From assembly GCF_900103985.1 (NCBI RefSeq), contig NZ_FNIE01000011.1, positions 1 to 64,000 of the forward strand: 64,000 nt of DNA, in the 5' to 3' direction. The DNA is from Actinacidiphila guanduensis. Lineage in GTDB: Bacteria; Actinomycetota; Actinomycetes; Streptomycetales; Streptomycetaceae. The position numbers were made by a program, and so were the translations under genes. A model generated the notes under the pieces. It made no database searches and was not told the DNA's origin. It saw only the letters and a program-made list of their open reading frames with translations. This document shows, piece after piece, positions 28,427 through 36,975 of the stretch (the stretch's first letter is position 1; each line of letters opens with the position of its first letter).

Positions 28427-29086
28427 ATGGACGCCGACAGCCCCCTGGCCCGCTGGGAGAACCGCAGCGAGCTGCCCCTGTTCGCCGCCTCCCTGGTCTT
28501 CCTGGGGGCCTACGCGGTCCACGTGCTCGACCCGTCGCTGCCCACGGGCTGGCACCTGCTGTTCAAGAGCCTGATCGGCCTGACCTGGGCGCTCTTCGTG
28601 GCCGACTACGTGGTGCGGGTGCGGCTGCGCCGGGAGCGCTTCGGCCTGCGGTACATCCGCCGGCACCTGCTGGACACCGTCGTCGTCCTGCTGCCGCTGC
28701 TGCGGCCGCTGCGGATGGTGGAGATCTACCAGGCGGTCCAGCGCAACCGGGCGCAGCCGAGGCTGAGCCTGTACGGGCGGGTGAGCGCGTACGCCGGCGC
28801 CACCGCGGTGCTGCTCGGCTTCTCCGGCGCCCTGGCGGTCTACCAGCAGGAGCGCGGGGCGCCGGGCGCGACGATCACCACGTTCGGCGACGCCGTGTGG
28901 TGGGTGTGCTCCACCGTGACCACGGTGGGCTACGGCGATGTCACGCCGGTCACGCCGGGCGGCAGGACGATCGCGGTGGTGCTGATGTTCCTGGGCCTGG
29001 CGCTGCTGGGCGCGGTCACCGGCTCCTTCTCGTCCTGGCTGCTGCAGGTCTTCACCCGCGAGGACGAGCAGCCCCCGGCGCGCTGA
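28427..29086 (+). CDS. Potassium channel family protein
   Basis: 219 residues, voltage-gated-channel-like topology reduced in size. Hydrophobic segments at about 17-33, 45-63, 82-93, 119-139 and 182-206; the pore helix and selectivity filter TTVGYGDVTP are at 165-174. An Arg-rich segment RPLRMVEIYQAVQRNRAQPR sits where S4 would be. The cytoplasmic C-terminus is only about ten residues, so there is no RCK/TrkA-N domain. ATG 28427 is close to the divergent HIT start (78 bases). Conducts potassium across the cell membrane; gating is not predictable from sequence. Confidence 0.88.
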   Translation: MDADSPLARWENRSELPLFAASLVFLGAYAVHVLDPSLPTGWHLLFKSLIGLTWALFVADYVVRVRLRRERFGLRYIRRHLLDTVVVLLPLLRPLRMVEIYQAVQRNRAQPRLSLYGRVSAYAGATAVLLGFSGALAVYQQERGAPGATITTFGDAVWWVCSTVTTVGYGDVTPVTPGGRTIAVVLMFLGLALLGAVTGSFSSWLLQVFTREDEQPPAR

Positions 29087-29122
29087 GCACACCGGGGGCG
29101 GGTCGGCCCTCGCGTTCGCGGG

Positions 29123-31105
29123 TCAGACCTGGACGCGGCGCTCCACGACGTCCACCAGCTTGGCCAGCGCCTGGTCGCGGGGGATGCCGTTCTCCTGGGA
29201 GCCGTCGCGGTAGCGGAAGGAGACCGTGCCGTTGGACATGTCCTCGTCGCCGACGATGATCATGAACGGCACCTTCTGCTTCTGCCAGGTGCGGATCTTC
29301 TTCTGCATCCGGTCCGAGGAGGCGTCGACCTCGACCCGCAGCCCCTTGCGCTTGGCCTCGCCGGCGAACTCCTGCAGGTACGAGATGTGGGCGTCGCCCA
29401 CCGGGATGCCGACCGCCTGCACGGGCGCGAGCCACGCCGGGAAGGCGCCGGCGTAGTGCTCCAGCAGCACCGCGAAGAACCGCTCGATGGAGCCGAACAG
29501 GGCGCGGTGGATCATCACCGGGCGCTGCCGGGAGCCGTCGGCGGCGGTGTATTCCAGCTTGAACCGCTCGGGCAGGTTGAAGTCGAGCTGGATCGTGGAC
29601 ATCTGCCAGCTGCGGCCGATGGCGTCGCGGGTCTGCACGGAGATCTTCGGCCCGTAGAAGGCGGCGCCGCCCGGGTCCGGGACCAGCGGCAGGCCCTGCT
29701 TCTCGGCCACCTTGCGCAGGACCTCGGTGGCCTCCTCCCACACCTCGTCGCTGCCGACGAACTTGGTCTCGTCCTTGGTGGACAGCTCCAGGTAGAAGTC
29801 GGTGAGGCCGTAGTCGCGCAGCAGGTTGAGGACGAAGGTGAGGGTGGAGTCCAGCTCGTCGGCCATCTGCTCGCGGGTGCAGTAGATGTGCGCGTCGTCC
29901 TGGGTGAAGCCGCGGGCGCGGGTGAGGCCGTGCACGACACCGGACTTCTCGTACCGGTAGACCGTCCCGAACTCGAAGAGCCGCAGCGGCAGTTCGCGGT
30001 ACGAACGGCCGCGGGCGTCGAAGATCAGGTTGTGCATCGGGCAGTTCATGGGCTTGAGGTAGTAGTCCGTGCCCTCGTCCAGCTGCATGGGCGGGTACAT
30101 GCCGTCGGCGTACCAGTCCAGGTGGCCGGAGGTCTCGAAGAGGGCGCCCTTGGTGGCGTGCGGGGTGTAGACGAAGTCGTACCCCTCCTCCTCGTGCCGC
30201 TTGCGCGAGTAGTCCTCCATGACCCGGCGGACGATGCCGCCCTTGGGGTGGAAGACGGCCAGGCCGGAGCCGATCTGCTCGGGGATGGAGAACAGGTCCA
30301 GCTCGGTGCCGAGCTTGCGGTGGTCGCGCTTGGCGGCCTCCTCAAGGAAGTCCAGGTACTCCTTGAGTTCTTCCTTCGTCGGCCACGCGGTGCCGTAGAT
30401 CCGCTGGAGCTGCTTGTTCTTCTCGCTGCCGCGCCAGTAGGCCGCGGCGTTGCGCATCAGCTTGAACGCGGGGATGGCCCGGGTGCTGGGCAGGTGCGGG
30501 CCGCGGCACAGGTCCTTCCAGACCACCTCGCCGGTCTTGGCGTCGAGGTTGTCGTAGATGGTCAGCTCGCCGCCGCCGACCTCGACGTCGGCGCCGTCCT
30601 CGGCGCCCGCGCTGGAGCCCTTCAGGCCGATCAGCTCCAGCTTGTACGGCTCGTCGGCGAGCTCGGCGCGGGCCTGCTCGTCGGTGACGACGCGGCGCGA
30701 GAAGCGCTGGCCGCGCTTCTGGATCTCCTGCATCCGCTTCTCGATGGCCTTCAGGTCATCGGGGGTGAAGGGTTCGGCGACGTCGAAGTCGTAGTAGAAG
30801 CCGTCTTTGACCGGGGGGCCGATGCCGAGCCGGGCCTGCGGGTGCAGGTCCTGGACGGCCTGGGCCATGACGTGCGCGGTGGAGTGCCGCAGGATGGCGA
30901 GGCCGTCGTCGCTGGTGATGTCGACGGCCTCCACCTCGTCGCCGTCGGCGAGCACGTAGGCGAGGTCCTTCAGCTGCCCGGCGACGCGGGCGGCGACCAC
31001 GGAGCGCTCCCCGGTGAACAGGTCGGCGGCCGTCGTCCCCGTCGTGACCACCCGCTGCTCCGGTTCGGCGGATTCGCGTCTGATGATCACACGGAGGTCT
31101 GACAC
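29123..31105 (-). CDS. thrS: Threonyl-tRNA synthetase
   Basis: Class II synthetase, 660 residues, full length: TGS domain (residues 1-60), editing domain with the HSTAHVMAQA and MNCPMHNLIF-type histidines, catalytic core with motif 2 (RYEKSGVVHGLTRARGFTQDDAHIYC), motif 3 region (GSIERFFAVLLEHYAGAFPAWLAPVQ) and anticodon domain. GTG 31105 has AGGAG 10 bases upstream. A perfect 13-bp hairpin sits immediately upstream of the ribosome site (31131-31158). The gene is convergent with the potassium channel gene and downstream of a 220-base leader. Confidence 0.97.
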   Translation of the reverse strand: MSDLRVIIRRESAEPEQRVVTTGTTAADLFTGERSVVAARVAGQLKDLAYVLADGDEVEAVDITSDDGLAILRHSTAHVMAQAVQDLHPQARLGIGPPVKDGFYYDFDVAEPFTPDDLKAIEKRMQEIQKRGQRFSRRVVTDEQARAELADEPYKLELIGLKGSSAGAEDGADVEVGGGELTIYDNLDAKTGEVVWKDLCRGPHLPSTRAIPAFKLMRNAAAYWRGSEKNKQLQRIYGTAWPTKEELKEYLDFLEEAAKRDHRKLGTELDLFSIPEQIGSGLAVFHPKGGIVRRVMEDYSRKRHEEEGYDFVYTPHATKGALFETSGHLDWYADGMYPPMQLDEGTDYYLKPMNCPMHNLIFDARGRSYRELPLRLFEFGTVYRYEKSGVVHGLTRARGFTQDDAHIYCTREQMADELDSTLTFVLNLLRDYGLTDFYLELSTKDETKFVGSDEVWEEATEVLRKVAEKQGLPLVPDPGGAAFYGPKISVQTRDAIGRSWQMSTIQLDFNLPERFKLEYTAADGSRQRPVMIHRALFGSIERFFAVLLEHYAGAFPAWLAPVQAVGIPVGDAHISYLQEFAGEAKRKGLRVEVDASSDRMQKKIRTWQKQKVPFMIIVGDEDMSNGTVSFRYRDGSQENGIPRDQALAKLVDVVERRVQV

Positions 31106-31130
31106 CGGTCTGCTCCTGACTCGTCTATGG

Positions 31131-31158
31131 CAGGCGGCGGGATCCATCCCGCCGCCTG
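31131..31158 (-). promoter_or_regulatory. Hairpin in the thrS leader
   Basis: CAGGCGGCGGGAT and its perfect complement are separated by two bases (13-bp inverted repeat, 31131-31143 with 31146-31158). On the mRNA it lies 25 bases before the GTG and directly before the AGGAG, so it could form a leader stem or be an operator. No T-box sequence was seen. Confidence 0.6.
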
Positions 31159-31325
31159 AATCGTACCGAGCCGCACCCGACGACCGACAATCCATTCCAC
31201 CCACGGCCCGTTCCCCCCACGGCGGCCCCGCCGACCGCGACGGCAACGTGACACCGGGGGCCCGGGGAACCCTGGGGCCCGGGGCCGGGACCTGTCCGTG
31301 GGCCGGCAGCGGCCCGCACTCACCG

Positions 31326-32518
31326 CTAGGTGTCCTCCTCGCAGGGCTCCGCGAGGGGGTGCGACTTCAGGAGGCGGTCGCGTTCGGATGCGTCGACCTC
31401 GACGGGGGTGACCCCGTGGGGGTCGGTGAGGCGGCGGAAGCCGCCGCCGCTTTCGAGGCGGCCGTCCACACGGATCGGCAGGCCCGCGAGGTGTGCCTGC
31501 ACCGCCGTGCGGTAGGCGGCCTCGTCCAGCCGGACCCGCACCTGCCGCACGTCCGCGCCCGAGAGCACGCGGAGCCGTACGCTGCCGCCGCCCGTGGGCG
31601 CCGGGCGGCGCATCCGCACCACCGTCCCCGTGACGCGGACCTCGATCGGCGGCTCCTCGGCACGGAAGCGCTCGCCCGCGGCCACCAGCGCGGGCAGGTC
31701 GCCGGGCGTGAACTGCACCGGCCCGGGCGCCGGGGGGGGTAGCCGCCCGGCGGCCCGGAGGCCGGCGACCAGCCGAGCACGACCGCGGCCCCCTCGGTGC
31801 CGCGCACCAACTTCACCAGCGCCCGGGTGAGTTCGTGGCTGACGCCGAGCCCGATCGCGTCGTCGAAGGCGGCCGGGCTGCCGCCGGACCGCTGCCGGTC
31901 CACGGCCTCGCGGGTGGCCTGCAGCGCCCCCAGCAGTGTGGTGGCGGTGGCCCGGCCGTCGGGCACGGGGGTGTAGGCGGTGAGCTGGTGCCCGCCGGGG
32001 GCCGGCCCCACGGGGCCGAGCAGCACCGTGTCGAGGAAGGCCGCGGCCTGCGGGCCCTGGCGGCGGCCGAAGTAGCCGGCCGGGCGGACGGCCGCACGGG
32101 CCCCGGCCAGCAGCATGGCGCGGGCGGCCGCGGTCAGCTCCTCCGCGGTGGTCCACGGCACGGCGCCGCCGGTGCCGGGGATGTCGCGGCACCAGCGGAT
32201 CTCGTCGCCGGGCACGCTCAGCCCGCGCAGGATGGCCCGGGCGGACGGTTCGCCGGAGCGGGCGAGCGCGGTGAGCGCCTCGCCGAGCAGGTCGCCGCTG
32301 TCGGCGTAGCCGCCGCGGGCGCCGCCGGAGCCGTGCGGGCGGGCCTCGGGCACCAGCAGGCTGGTGTGGGTGCCGTCCGGCGGGGTCCAGCGGCTGTACC
32401 GGCCGGGCGCCCCGCCGCGCCGCCGCCAGCCGTGGCGGTGCAGCAGCGCGGTCAGGACGGCGGGGTCGACCAGGTCGGGGACCGCCGGGAAGGGGTCGTC
32501 GCCGGTGGGTGGCGTCAC
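31326..32518 (-). pseudogene. Hypothetical protein, reading frame broken once (DUF4365 partner)
   Basis: Composite coding sequence of about 398 codons in two frames. The first part starts GTG 32518 (VTPPTGDDPFPAVPDLVDPAVL) and reads to a run of eight G on the plus strand (31732-31739); the second part resumes one frame over and ends at 31326 with RDRLLKSHPLAEPCEEDT. Adding one base in the run joins the frames as GGYPPPAPGPVQFTP without other change. This is either a real frameshift or a sequencing error. The C-terminal part (VRVTGTVVRMRRP...VRVRLDEAAYRTAVQAHLAGLPIRVDGRLE) resembles a small beta-barrel; N-terminal family unknown. Starts overlap the upstream DUF4365 gene by four bases. Confidence 0.75.
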
Positions 32519-33084
32519 GGTCGTCCTCCGGCCCCGACCCGCGCCATGATCTCGCACAGCGCGCGGTCGTCGAAGATCCTGGCGGTGGGTACGCGCACGG
32601 TGGTCTTGTACCTGCCGGTCACGGGGTGGCCGGCGAGGTTGGTCCAGTAGCAGCAGTGGCGCAGTTCGAGGCGGTCGTGGCTGGCCCGCAGCCATTCCTC
32701 CGGGGTGCGGGGCACGAGCATCACGACGAGGATCTTGTGGACGGAGACGGGGGTGCGGGCCAGCTTGGCGAGGTGGTCGTTCTCCAGGGTGAAGGCGAAG
32801 CTGGGGCCGCGGGGGTGGGGGGCGACCTGGTAGGTGCACTTCAGCTGCACCTTGATGGTGACCTCGTCGTCGATGGCGTGGCTGCGGGAGCTGTGGCTGA
32901 GGTGCCAGTCGATTCCGTTGTCCGGAAAGGGCTGGGCGAGGGAGCACCCGGCCGCGGCGGCCACCGCGTGCAGGTAGCCGATCTGCAGGGTCTCCATGGA
33001 GGTGGTGGTGGCGAGCCCGCCGCGCAGGGGTGCTGCCCTCTCCGGCAGCAGCCCGCCGCCCGGCTCGGGCTGTGCGAGCGCCAT
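32515..33084 (-). CDS. DUF4365 domain-containing protein
   Basis: 189 residues. DUF4365 is a poorly characterised family in the restriction-endonuclease-like superfamily. The sequence fits a PD-(D/E)XK core: DNGIDWHLS (about 56-63) followed by EVTIKVQLKCTYQV (about 75-88), i.e. an Asp and then a Q-x-K. ATG 33084 begins MALAQPEPGGGLLPERAAPL; upstream frame is low quality. The GTGA overlap with the next gene implies coupled translation. Divergent from a DnaQ-like exonuclease gene. Nuclease activity is inference and has not been shown for this family to my knowledge. Confidence 0.85.
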   Translation of the reverse strand: MALAQPEPGGGLLPERAAPLRGGLATTTSMETLQIGYLHAVAAAAGCSLAQPFPDNGIDWHLSHSSRSHAIDDEVTIKVQLKCTYQVAPHPRGPSFAFTLENDHLAKLARTPVSVHKILVVMLVPRTPEEWLRASHDRLELRHCCYWTNLAGHPVTGRYKTTVRVPTARIFDDRALCEIMARVGAGGRP

Positions 33085-33301
33085 CGCGCTGTGTGCCTTC
33101 CGTGCGGTTGCGCCCGGGGGCGGACGCGTGTTCGTGACACGTACGGGTTTCTCGCAGGAGTGATCCCCACCTGCGGCAACCGACAAACCATCCTGGTTCG
33201 TTGACATCTCGTCATGGGTACACCGTTGGTGGGGAGTTGGGCCGCATTCTCCCGTCGACCCCCTCGTCACTCACCGTTCACCACGGGGAAGGGATCTGGC
33301 C

Positions 33302-34036
33302 ATGGCGTACTGGTTCGAGGGGCCGTTGGCCGCGTTCGACACCGAGACCACAGGGGTCGACGTGGAGCAGGACCGGATCGTGTCGGCGGCGCTGGTGGTG
33401 CAGTCGGCGCCGGGCGAACCGGCCTTCGCGGCCTGCTGGTTGGTGGACCCGGGCGTGCCGGTGCCGGCGGCGGCGCAGGCGGTGCACGGGCTGTCGGCGG
33501 AGTTCCTGCGGCTGGACGGCAGGCCGCCGGGGCCGGTGGTCGAGGAGCTGGGGCGGGAGCTGGCTGCGCAGTGCGCGGCGGGGATCCCGCTGGTGGTGAT
33601 GAACGCGCCCTTCGATCTCACCTTGCTGGACCGGGAGTTGAAGCGGCACCGGGGCAGCGCGCTCAGCTCGTACTTCACCGCGGGCCCGGGCTGGGCGGTG
33701 GTGGACCCGCGGGTCCTGGACAAGCACCTGGACCGCTACCGCAAGGGCCGCCGCACCTTGACGGACCTGTGCGCTCACTACGGCGTGGTGCTCGACGGGG
33801 CCCACGACGCGGCGGCGGACGCGGCGGCCTCCCTCGACCTGGTCCGTGCGATAGCCCGGCGCTACGCCGCCCGTCTGGCCCACCTCGCCCTCCCCGAGCT
33901 CCACGCCCGCCAGGCCGTCTGGCACGCGGCCCAATCCCGGGGCCTGCAGGCCTGGTTCGCCGCCAACGGGACCCCCGAGGTCTGCGACCCGGCCTGGCCC
34001 CTTCGTCCCGAACCCCCCACAACGGCGGCCGCGTAG
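33302..34036 (+). CDS. DnaQ-like 3'-5' exonuclease
   Basis: 244 residues with a DEDD exonuclease fold: AAFDTETTGVDVEQDRIVSAALV (ExoI, the DxE), VVMNAPFDLTLLDRELKRH (ExoII), and HDAAADAAASLDL (ExoIII), giving all four metal ligands plus the histidine of DEDDh. Similar stand-alone proteins are called DNA polymerase III subunit epsilon-like. A C-terminal 60-residue extension (RHLALPELHARQAVWHAAQSRG) is typical of actinobacterial members. ATG 33302 is preceded by GGGGAAGGGA. Its divergent neighbour is the DUF4365 gene. Repair or proofreading role is inference. Confidence 0.9.
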   Translation: MAYWFEGPLAAFDTETTGVDVEQDRIVSAALVVQSAPGEPAFAACWLVDPGVPVPAAAQAVHGLSAEFLRLDGRPPGPVVEELGRELAAQCAAGIPLVVMNAPFDLTLLDRELKRHRGSALSSYFTAGPGWAVVDPRVLDKHLDRYRKGRRTLTDLCAHYGVVLDGAHDAAADAAASLDLVRAIARRYAARLAHLALPELHARQAVWHAAQSRGLQAWFAANGTPEVCDPAWPLRPEPPTTAAA

Positions 34037-34052
34037 CCGCCTGCCGGACGCC

Positions 34053-35183
34053 TCAGGTCCGCCGGGCCGCTCGCGGGCTCCGCCTGGCGAGGAGGGCCGC
34101 CAGCAGCATGACGAGCAGGCCGATGCCCCCGCCGCACAGGGTCCACAGCACCCGGTGGGCCTCGGCGGCATGGTGGGAGGTCTGCGGGAGGTCGATCATG
34201 AGGAGGACGGCCGCGGCGATGGCGGCGCAGTACAGGGCGTAGTTGAGGAAGCGGATCGCCACCGCGTGCATCAGGAGGACCAGGGCGACGACTTCGAGCC
34301 CGCGCTTCACGGCGAACAGTTCGCGGCCGTGCACGCCGGCCGGCAGCAGGAGCAGCAGCACCGCCACGGCCGCGCCGATCATCGCGCCGATCAGCCGCTG
34401 CGCGGCGGCAAGTGCGGTCTGCTGCAAGCTCGGCTTCATGGCGGCGATGGCCGCGACGGGCATCCAGTAGCCGTTCGCCAGGTCCAGGCCGAAGGCGAGG
34501 GCGACGGTGCCCGCGATGGCCAGGGCACGGAGTACCGCGAAGGCGATCAGCTGCGGGGTCAGTTTCCGGCGCGAGGTGTCGCCGGGGAGTTCGGCGAACG
34601 GCCGGGGCGCCTGCGCACGCCGCCGTACCAGCCGGCCGACGAGCGCCACGATGATCCACGACGCCGACCCCGCGGCCCAGGCAAGCGTCTGCACCCACGT
34701 GTGGCTGGTGATACGGGTGTGGTGGTGCAGGCCGAAGGCGAGGCCGAGAGCGACGACGAACCAGACGTTGAGCAGCAGGGCGTTGGCGAATCTGCCCACC
34801 CCGAACGCGACGGCCAGCCCGGCGGCCAGCGTGACGGCGAAAGCCAGGAGCGCCAGCCAGCCCCAGGCCGCTCCCCCGATTCCGAAGGCGAGCGCGGTCA
34901 CCCCCGCGCCGATCAGCCCGAAGAGCGCGATGTGCGCGGCACGATGCCCGAGACCACCTCCGGGGTCGGCCAGGGCCGCGAACAGCAGGCCGAAGACCGC
35001 GCTCAGGAGGTACTGCTCGTCCCCGATCGCCCAGAAGACCATGAGCGGTACGAGCGCGATGTCCAGGAACAGCACGGCGCGGGTCCAGTTGGCGCCGGCC
35101 GGGTCGAGCCGGAACAGCGTGGCCAGCCATGTCACCGCGCGCGGCCCGCGCCGGGGCCGCCCTTGTCCGGTTGCCCCGGCCAT
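34053..35183 (-). CDS. FUSC family membrane protein (aromatic-acid exporter-like)
   Basis: 376 residues with about ten hydrophobic segments in two groups of five, the FUSC/fusaric-acid-resistance arrangement: NWTRAVLFLDIALVPLMVFW, YLLSAVFGLLFAALADPGG, GWLALLAFAVTLAAGLAVAFG in the first half, and YWMPVAAIAAMKPSLQQTALAAAQRLIGAMIGAAV in the second. The latter RxxGTxxG-like motif is the most typical part. No known substrate; efflux of aromatic acids is only a family label. ATG 35183 chosen, with GTG 35192 possible. It overlaps the strand of the HAD-like gene at its 5' side, 275 bases apart, divergent. Confidence 0.82.
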   Translation of the reverse strand: MAGATGQGRPRRGPRAVTWLATLFRLDPAGANWTRAVLFLDIALVPLMVFWAIGDEQYLLSAVFGLLFAALADPGGGLGHRAAHIALFGLIGAGVTALAFGIGGAAWGWLALLAFAVTLAAGLAVAFGVGRFANALLLNVWFVVALGLAFGLHHHTRITSHTWVQTLAWAAGSASWIIVALVGRLVRRRAQAPRPFAELPGDTSRRKLTPQLIAFAVLRALAIAGTVALAFGLDLANGYWMPVAAIAAMKPSLQQTALAAAQRLIGAMIGAAVAVLLLLLPAGVHGRELFAVKRGLEVVALVLLMHAVAIRFLNYALYCAAIAAAVLLMIDLPQTSHHAAEAHRVLWTLCGGGIGLLVMLLAALLARRSPRAARRT

Positions 35184-35458
35184 GCTCGCCACTGTTCCCC
35201 CGCTCGCCCGGGTCCGCCGCTTCGCCCCGCATTCTGCGACCCCCCGCCGCCGCCCCCGCAACGACCCGCCGCACCCGTCCCCCGAACCGCCCAGCTCCTC
35301 GCCTCCGACCATCACAGCGGCCGTATGGGCTCCATCGCAGCTTCTTCAACGCCACGCCTGCGGAACCGGCCTGCTGCACACCAGGTTGGAAACTGTTCCG
35401 GGACCGACTGTCGCCGGGCAACTGCGGATCCGCAGGCACCGGAAACCAGCCTTGTCGC

Positions 35459-36217
35459 ATGCCAACCGACCAGCGCGATCTCGGCCCCTCGCTCGTCATG
35501 TGGGACGTCGACCACACACTTGTCAGCGTCGGTGGCGGCGTCAGCCGCAGCATCTACGAACGCGCGTTCCGGCAAGTGACCGGCAAGCCGCTCGGTGAGC
35601 TTGCGGAGATGTCGGGCCGCACTGATCAGGCCATCATGGTGGAGACGCTGCGCCTGAATGGTGTCGAAGAACCGGAAGCGCTGTTCGACGACTTCTACGC
35701 AGCTTTGGCCGCGGCCGCCGAACAGCTCACCGACCGCATGCGCGACGTCGGCACCGTTCTTCCTGGGTCGCGTGAAGCCATCGCTTCCTGCGCAGCCCAC
35801 GGCACCGTGCAGACAGCCGTCACCGGCAACATACGGCCCATCGCCATGACCAAGCTCACCGCCCTGCGCCTCGGCGACGGCCTCGACTTCTCGGTCGGCG
35901 GCTACGGCGACGACGGCAGTGATCGCGCCGAACTCGTCCGCCAGGCGCGGAAACGAGCGTCGCAGAAGTACGGTCACGACTTCGCCGGCACCCGCGCCGT
36001 GGTCATTGGCGACACGCCGGCGAGCAGAAGCCTTGGGGCAACTCGTGACGGAAAGCACTCGGTCACATGCCGGAGAACCGCAGTCGGTAGGCAAGAGTTC
36101 GGACTGCGTGCGGGCTTGGGCGAGGGTGGGGAAAACGCGCAAGGGCCGTCCTTGTGGACGGCCCTTGGGAAGGTCCCGGATGGGATGGAGTGGGCGATAC
36201 TGGGATCGAACCAGTGA
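35459..36217 (+). pseudogene. HAD-family phosphatase, C-terminus lost
   Basis: The N-terminal 180 residues are a normal phosphoglycolate-phosphatase-like HAD protein: WDVDHTLVSVGG (motif I), cap domain, TAVTGNIRP (motif II), and TRAVVIGDTPAS (motif IV). The second Asp of motif IV (GDxxxD) is missing: after GDTP the sequence goes directly to ASRSLGATRDGKHSVTCRR, unlike any HAD tail, and the frame runs through a tRNA terminator (36141-36166) into the antisense of tRNA-Val, stopping at 36217. So the C-terminal third was lost or replaced, and enzymatic activity is doubtful. A/T content here (35310-35480) is also above its neighbours. Start ATG 35459 (MPTDQRDLGPS). Confidence 0.65.
36141..36166 (-). 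terminator. Terminator of the first tRNA-Val(CAC) gene
   Basis: Perfect 11-bp stem (36141-36151 with 36156-36166), TTGT loop. On the minus strand it is followed by GCGCGTTTTC, a short U run. Lies 25 bases downstream of the tRNA 3' end (36191). Confidence 0.85.
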
Positions 36218-36262
36218 CCCCTTCGGTGTGAACGAAGTGCTCTCCCGCTGAGCTAATCGCCC
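36191..36262 (-). tRNA. tRNA-Val (anticodon CAC), copy 1
   Basis: 72 bases. Acceptor GGGCGAT/ATCGCCC, D arm with TAGCTCAGCGGGAGAGC, anticodon loop TTCACAC giving CAC, T arm GGTTCGATCC, discriminator A. CCA is not encoded. Terminator at 36141-36166. Confidence 0.96.
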
Positions 36263-36300
36263 GGGACGCGTTGAAGAGTACAGGGGGAGGGGGGTCGCGT

Positions 36301-36753
36301 TCAAACGGGTAGCCGGAGGTGGGCGAGGAGGCCGTGGCGGCAGGCGCGCATCATCAGGGCGTGGTTGGCGCGAAAGAGCGGGCGGCACGGGAGGGCGAGC
36401 CGACGCATCAGCGGCTTGCGGACGGTGACCTCCTGCTCGAAGAGCACGCGCGTCGCCGCGGGCGGGCTCGGTACGAGCGTCCAGCGCACCCAGCCTTCGA
36501 GGTCCCCGGTCATCGCCGCCTCCAGGACCCGCGCGGCCGGGTCCTGCCGTACGGAGCGGGCCGCCACCGTCAGGTCGTACGGCAGCACCGAGCGGAAGCG
36601 CAGCACCCCCGTGGTCTCCCCCGTCTGCCGCACCTCGCGCACCTGCGGCCACCAGCCGGGGTAGCGGTCGGGCCGCACCAGCACCTCGTACACGCGCTCC
36701 GGCTCGGCCTCGACCTGCCACGTGTTCCGAAACCGGTACCGATTCCACTCCAC
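36301..36753 (-). CDS. SRPBCC (START-like) domain protein
   Basis: 150 residues with a lipid/polyketide-binding START fold: EWNRYRFRNTWQVEAEPERVYEVLVRPDRYPGWWPQVREV at the N-terminus, VRWTLVPSPPAATRVLFEQEVTVRKPLMRRLALPCRPLFRANHALMMRACRHG at the C-terminus, as in streptomycete SRPBCC proteins next to valine tRNAs. GTG 36753 gives the usual VEWxRYRF start; a longer start at 36864 (MGRLPAVPGRV) would add 37 residues with a hydrophobic run. It sits between the two identical tRNA-Val(CAC) genes. Ligand unknown. Confidence 0.8.
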   Translation of the reverse strand: MEWNRYRFRNTWQVEAEPERVYEVLVRPDRYPGWWPQVREVRQTGETTGVLRFRSVLPYDLTVAARSVRQDPAARVLEAAMTGDLEGWVRWTLVPSPPAATRVLFEQEVTVRKPLMRRLALPCRPLFRANHALMMRACRHGLLAHLRLPV

Positions 36754-36903
36754 GTCCCAAGTCTGCGCCGCCGCCCGCCCCCGCGGCAGCCCCCGGACCG
36801 CACCGAGAACGGCACAGGTGACGGCAAAGGGAACCCGACCGGGAACAGCAGGAAGGCGACCCATCCCCCGCAGCGCGCGGACATGGATCGCCTCTGGCCA
36901 GAG

Positions 36904-36975
36904 TGGGCGATACTGGGATCGAACCAGTGACCCCTTCGGTGTGAACGAAGTGCTCTCCCGCTGAGCTAATCGCCC
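36904..36975 (-). tRNA. tRNA-Val (anticodon CAC), copy 2
   Basis: 72 bases, identical to copy 1 (36191-36262) in acceptor, anticodon CAC and T arm. CCA not encoded. The 12-base palindrome CTCTGGCCAGAG at about 36892-36903 directly follows the 3' end and may help termination or processing. It lies upstream of the SRPBCC gene. Confidence 0.96.

Noticed and set aside
31106..31325. T-box leader upstream of thrS
   Set aside because: No conserved T-box sequence or specifier loop; only a simple hairpin.
36141..36262. Integrated element with the tRNA-Val as attachment site
   Set aside because: No integrase, no excisionase and no clear direct repeat of the tRNA 3' end; kept only as a weak inference for the broken HAD gene.
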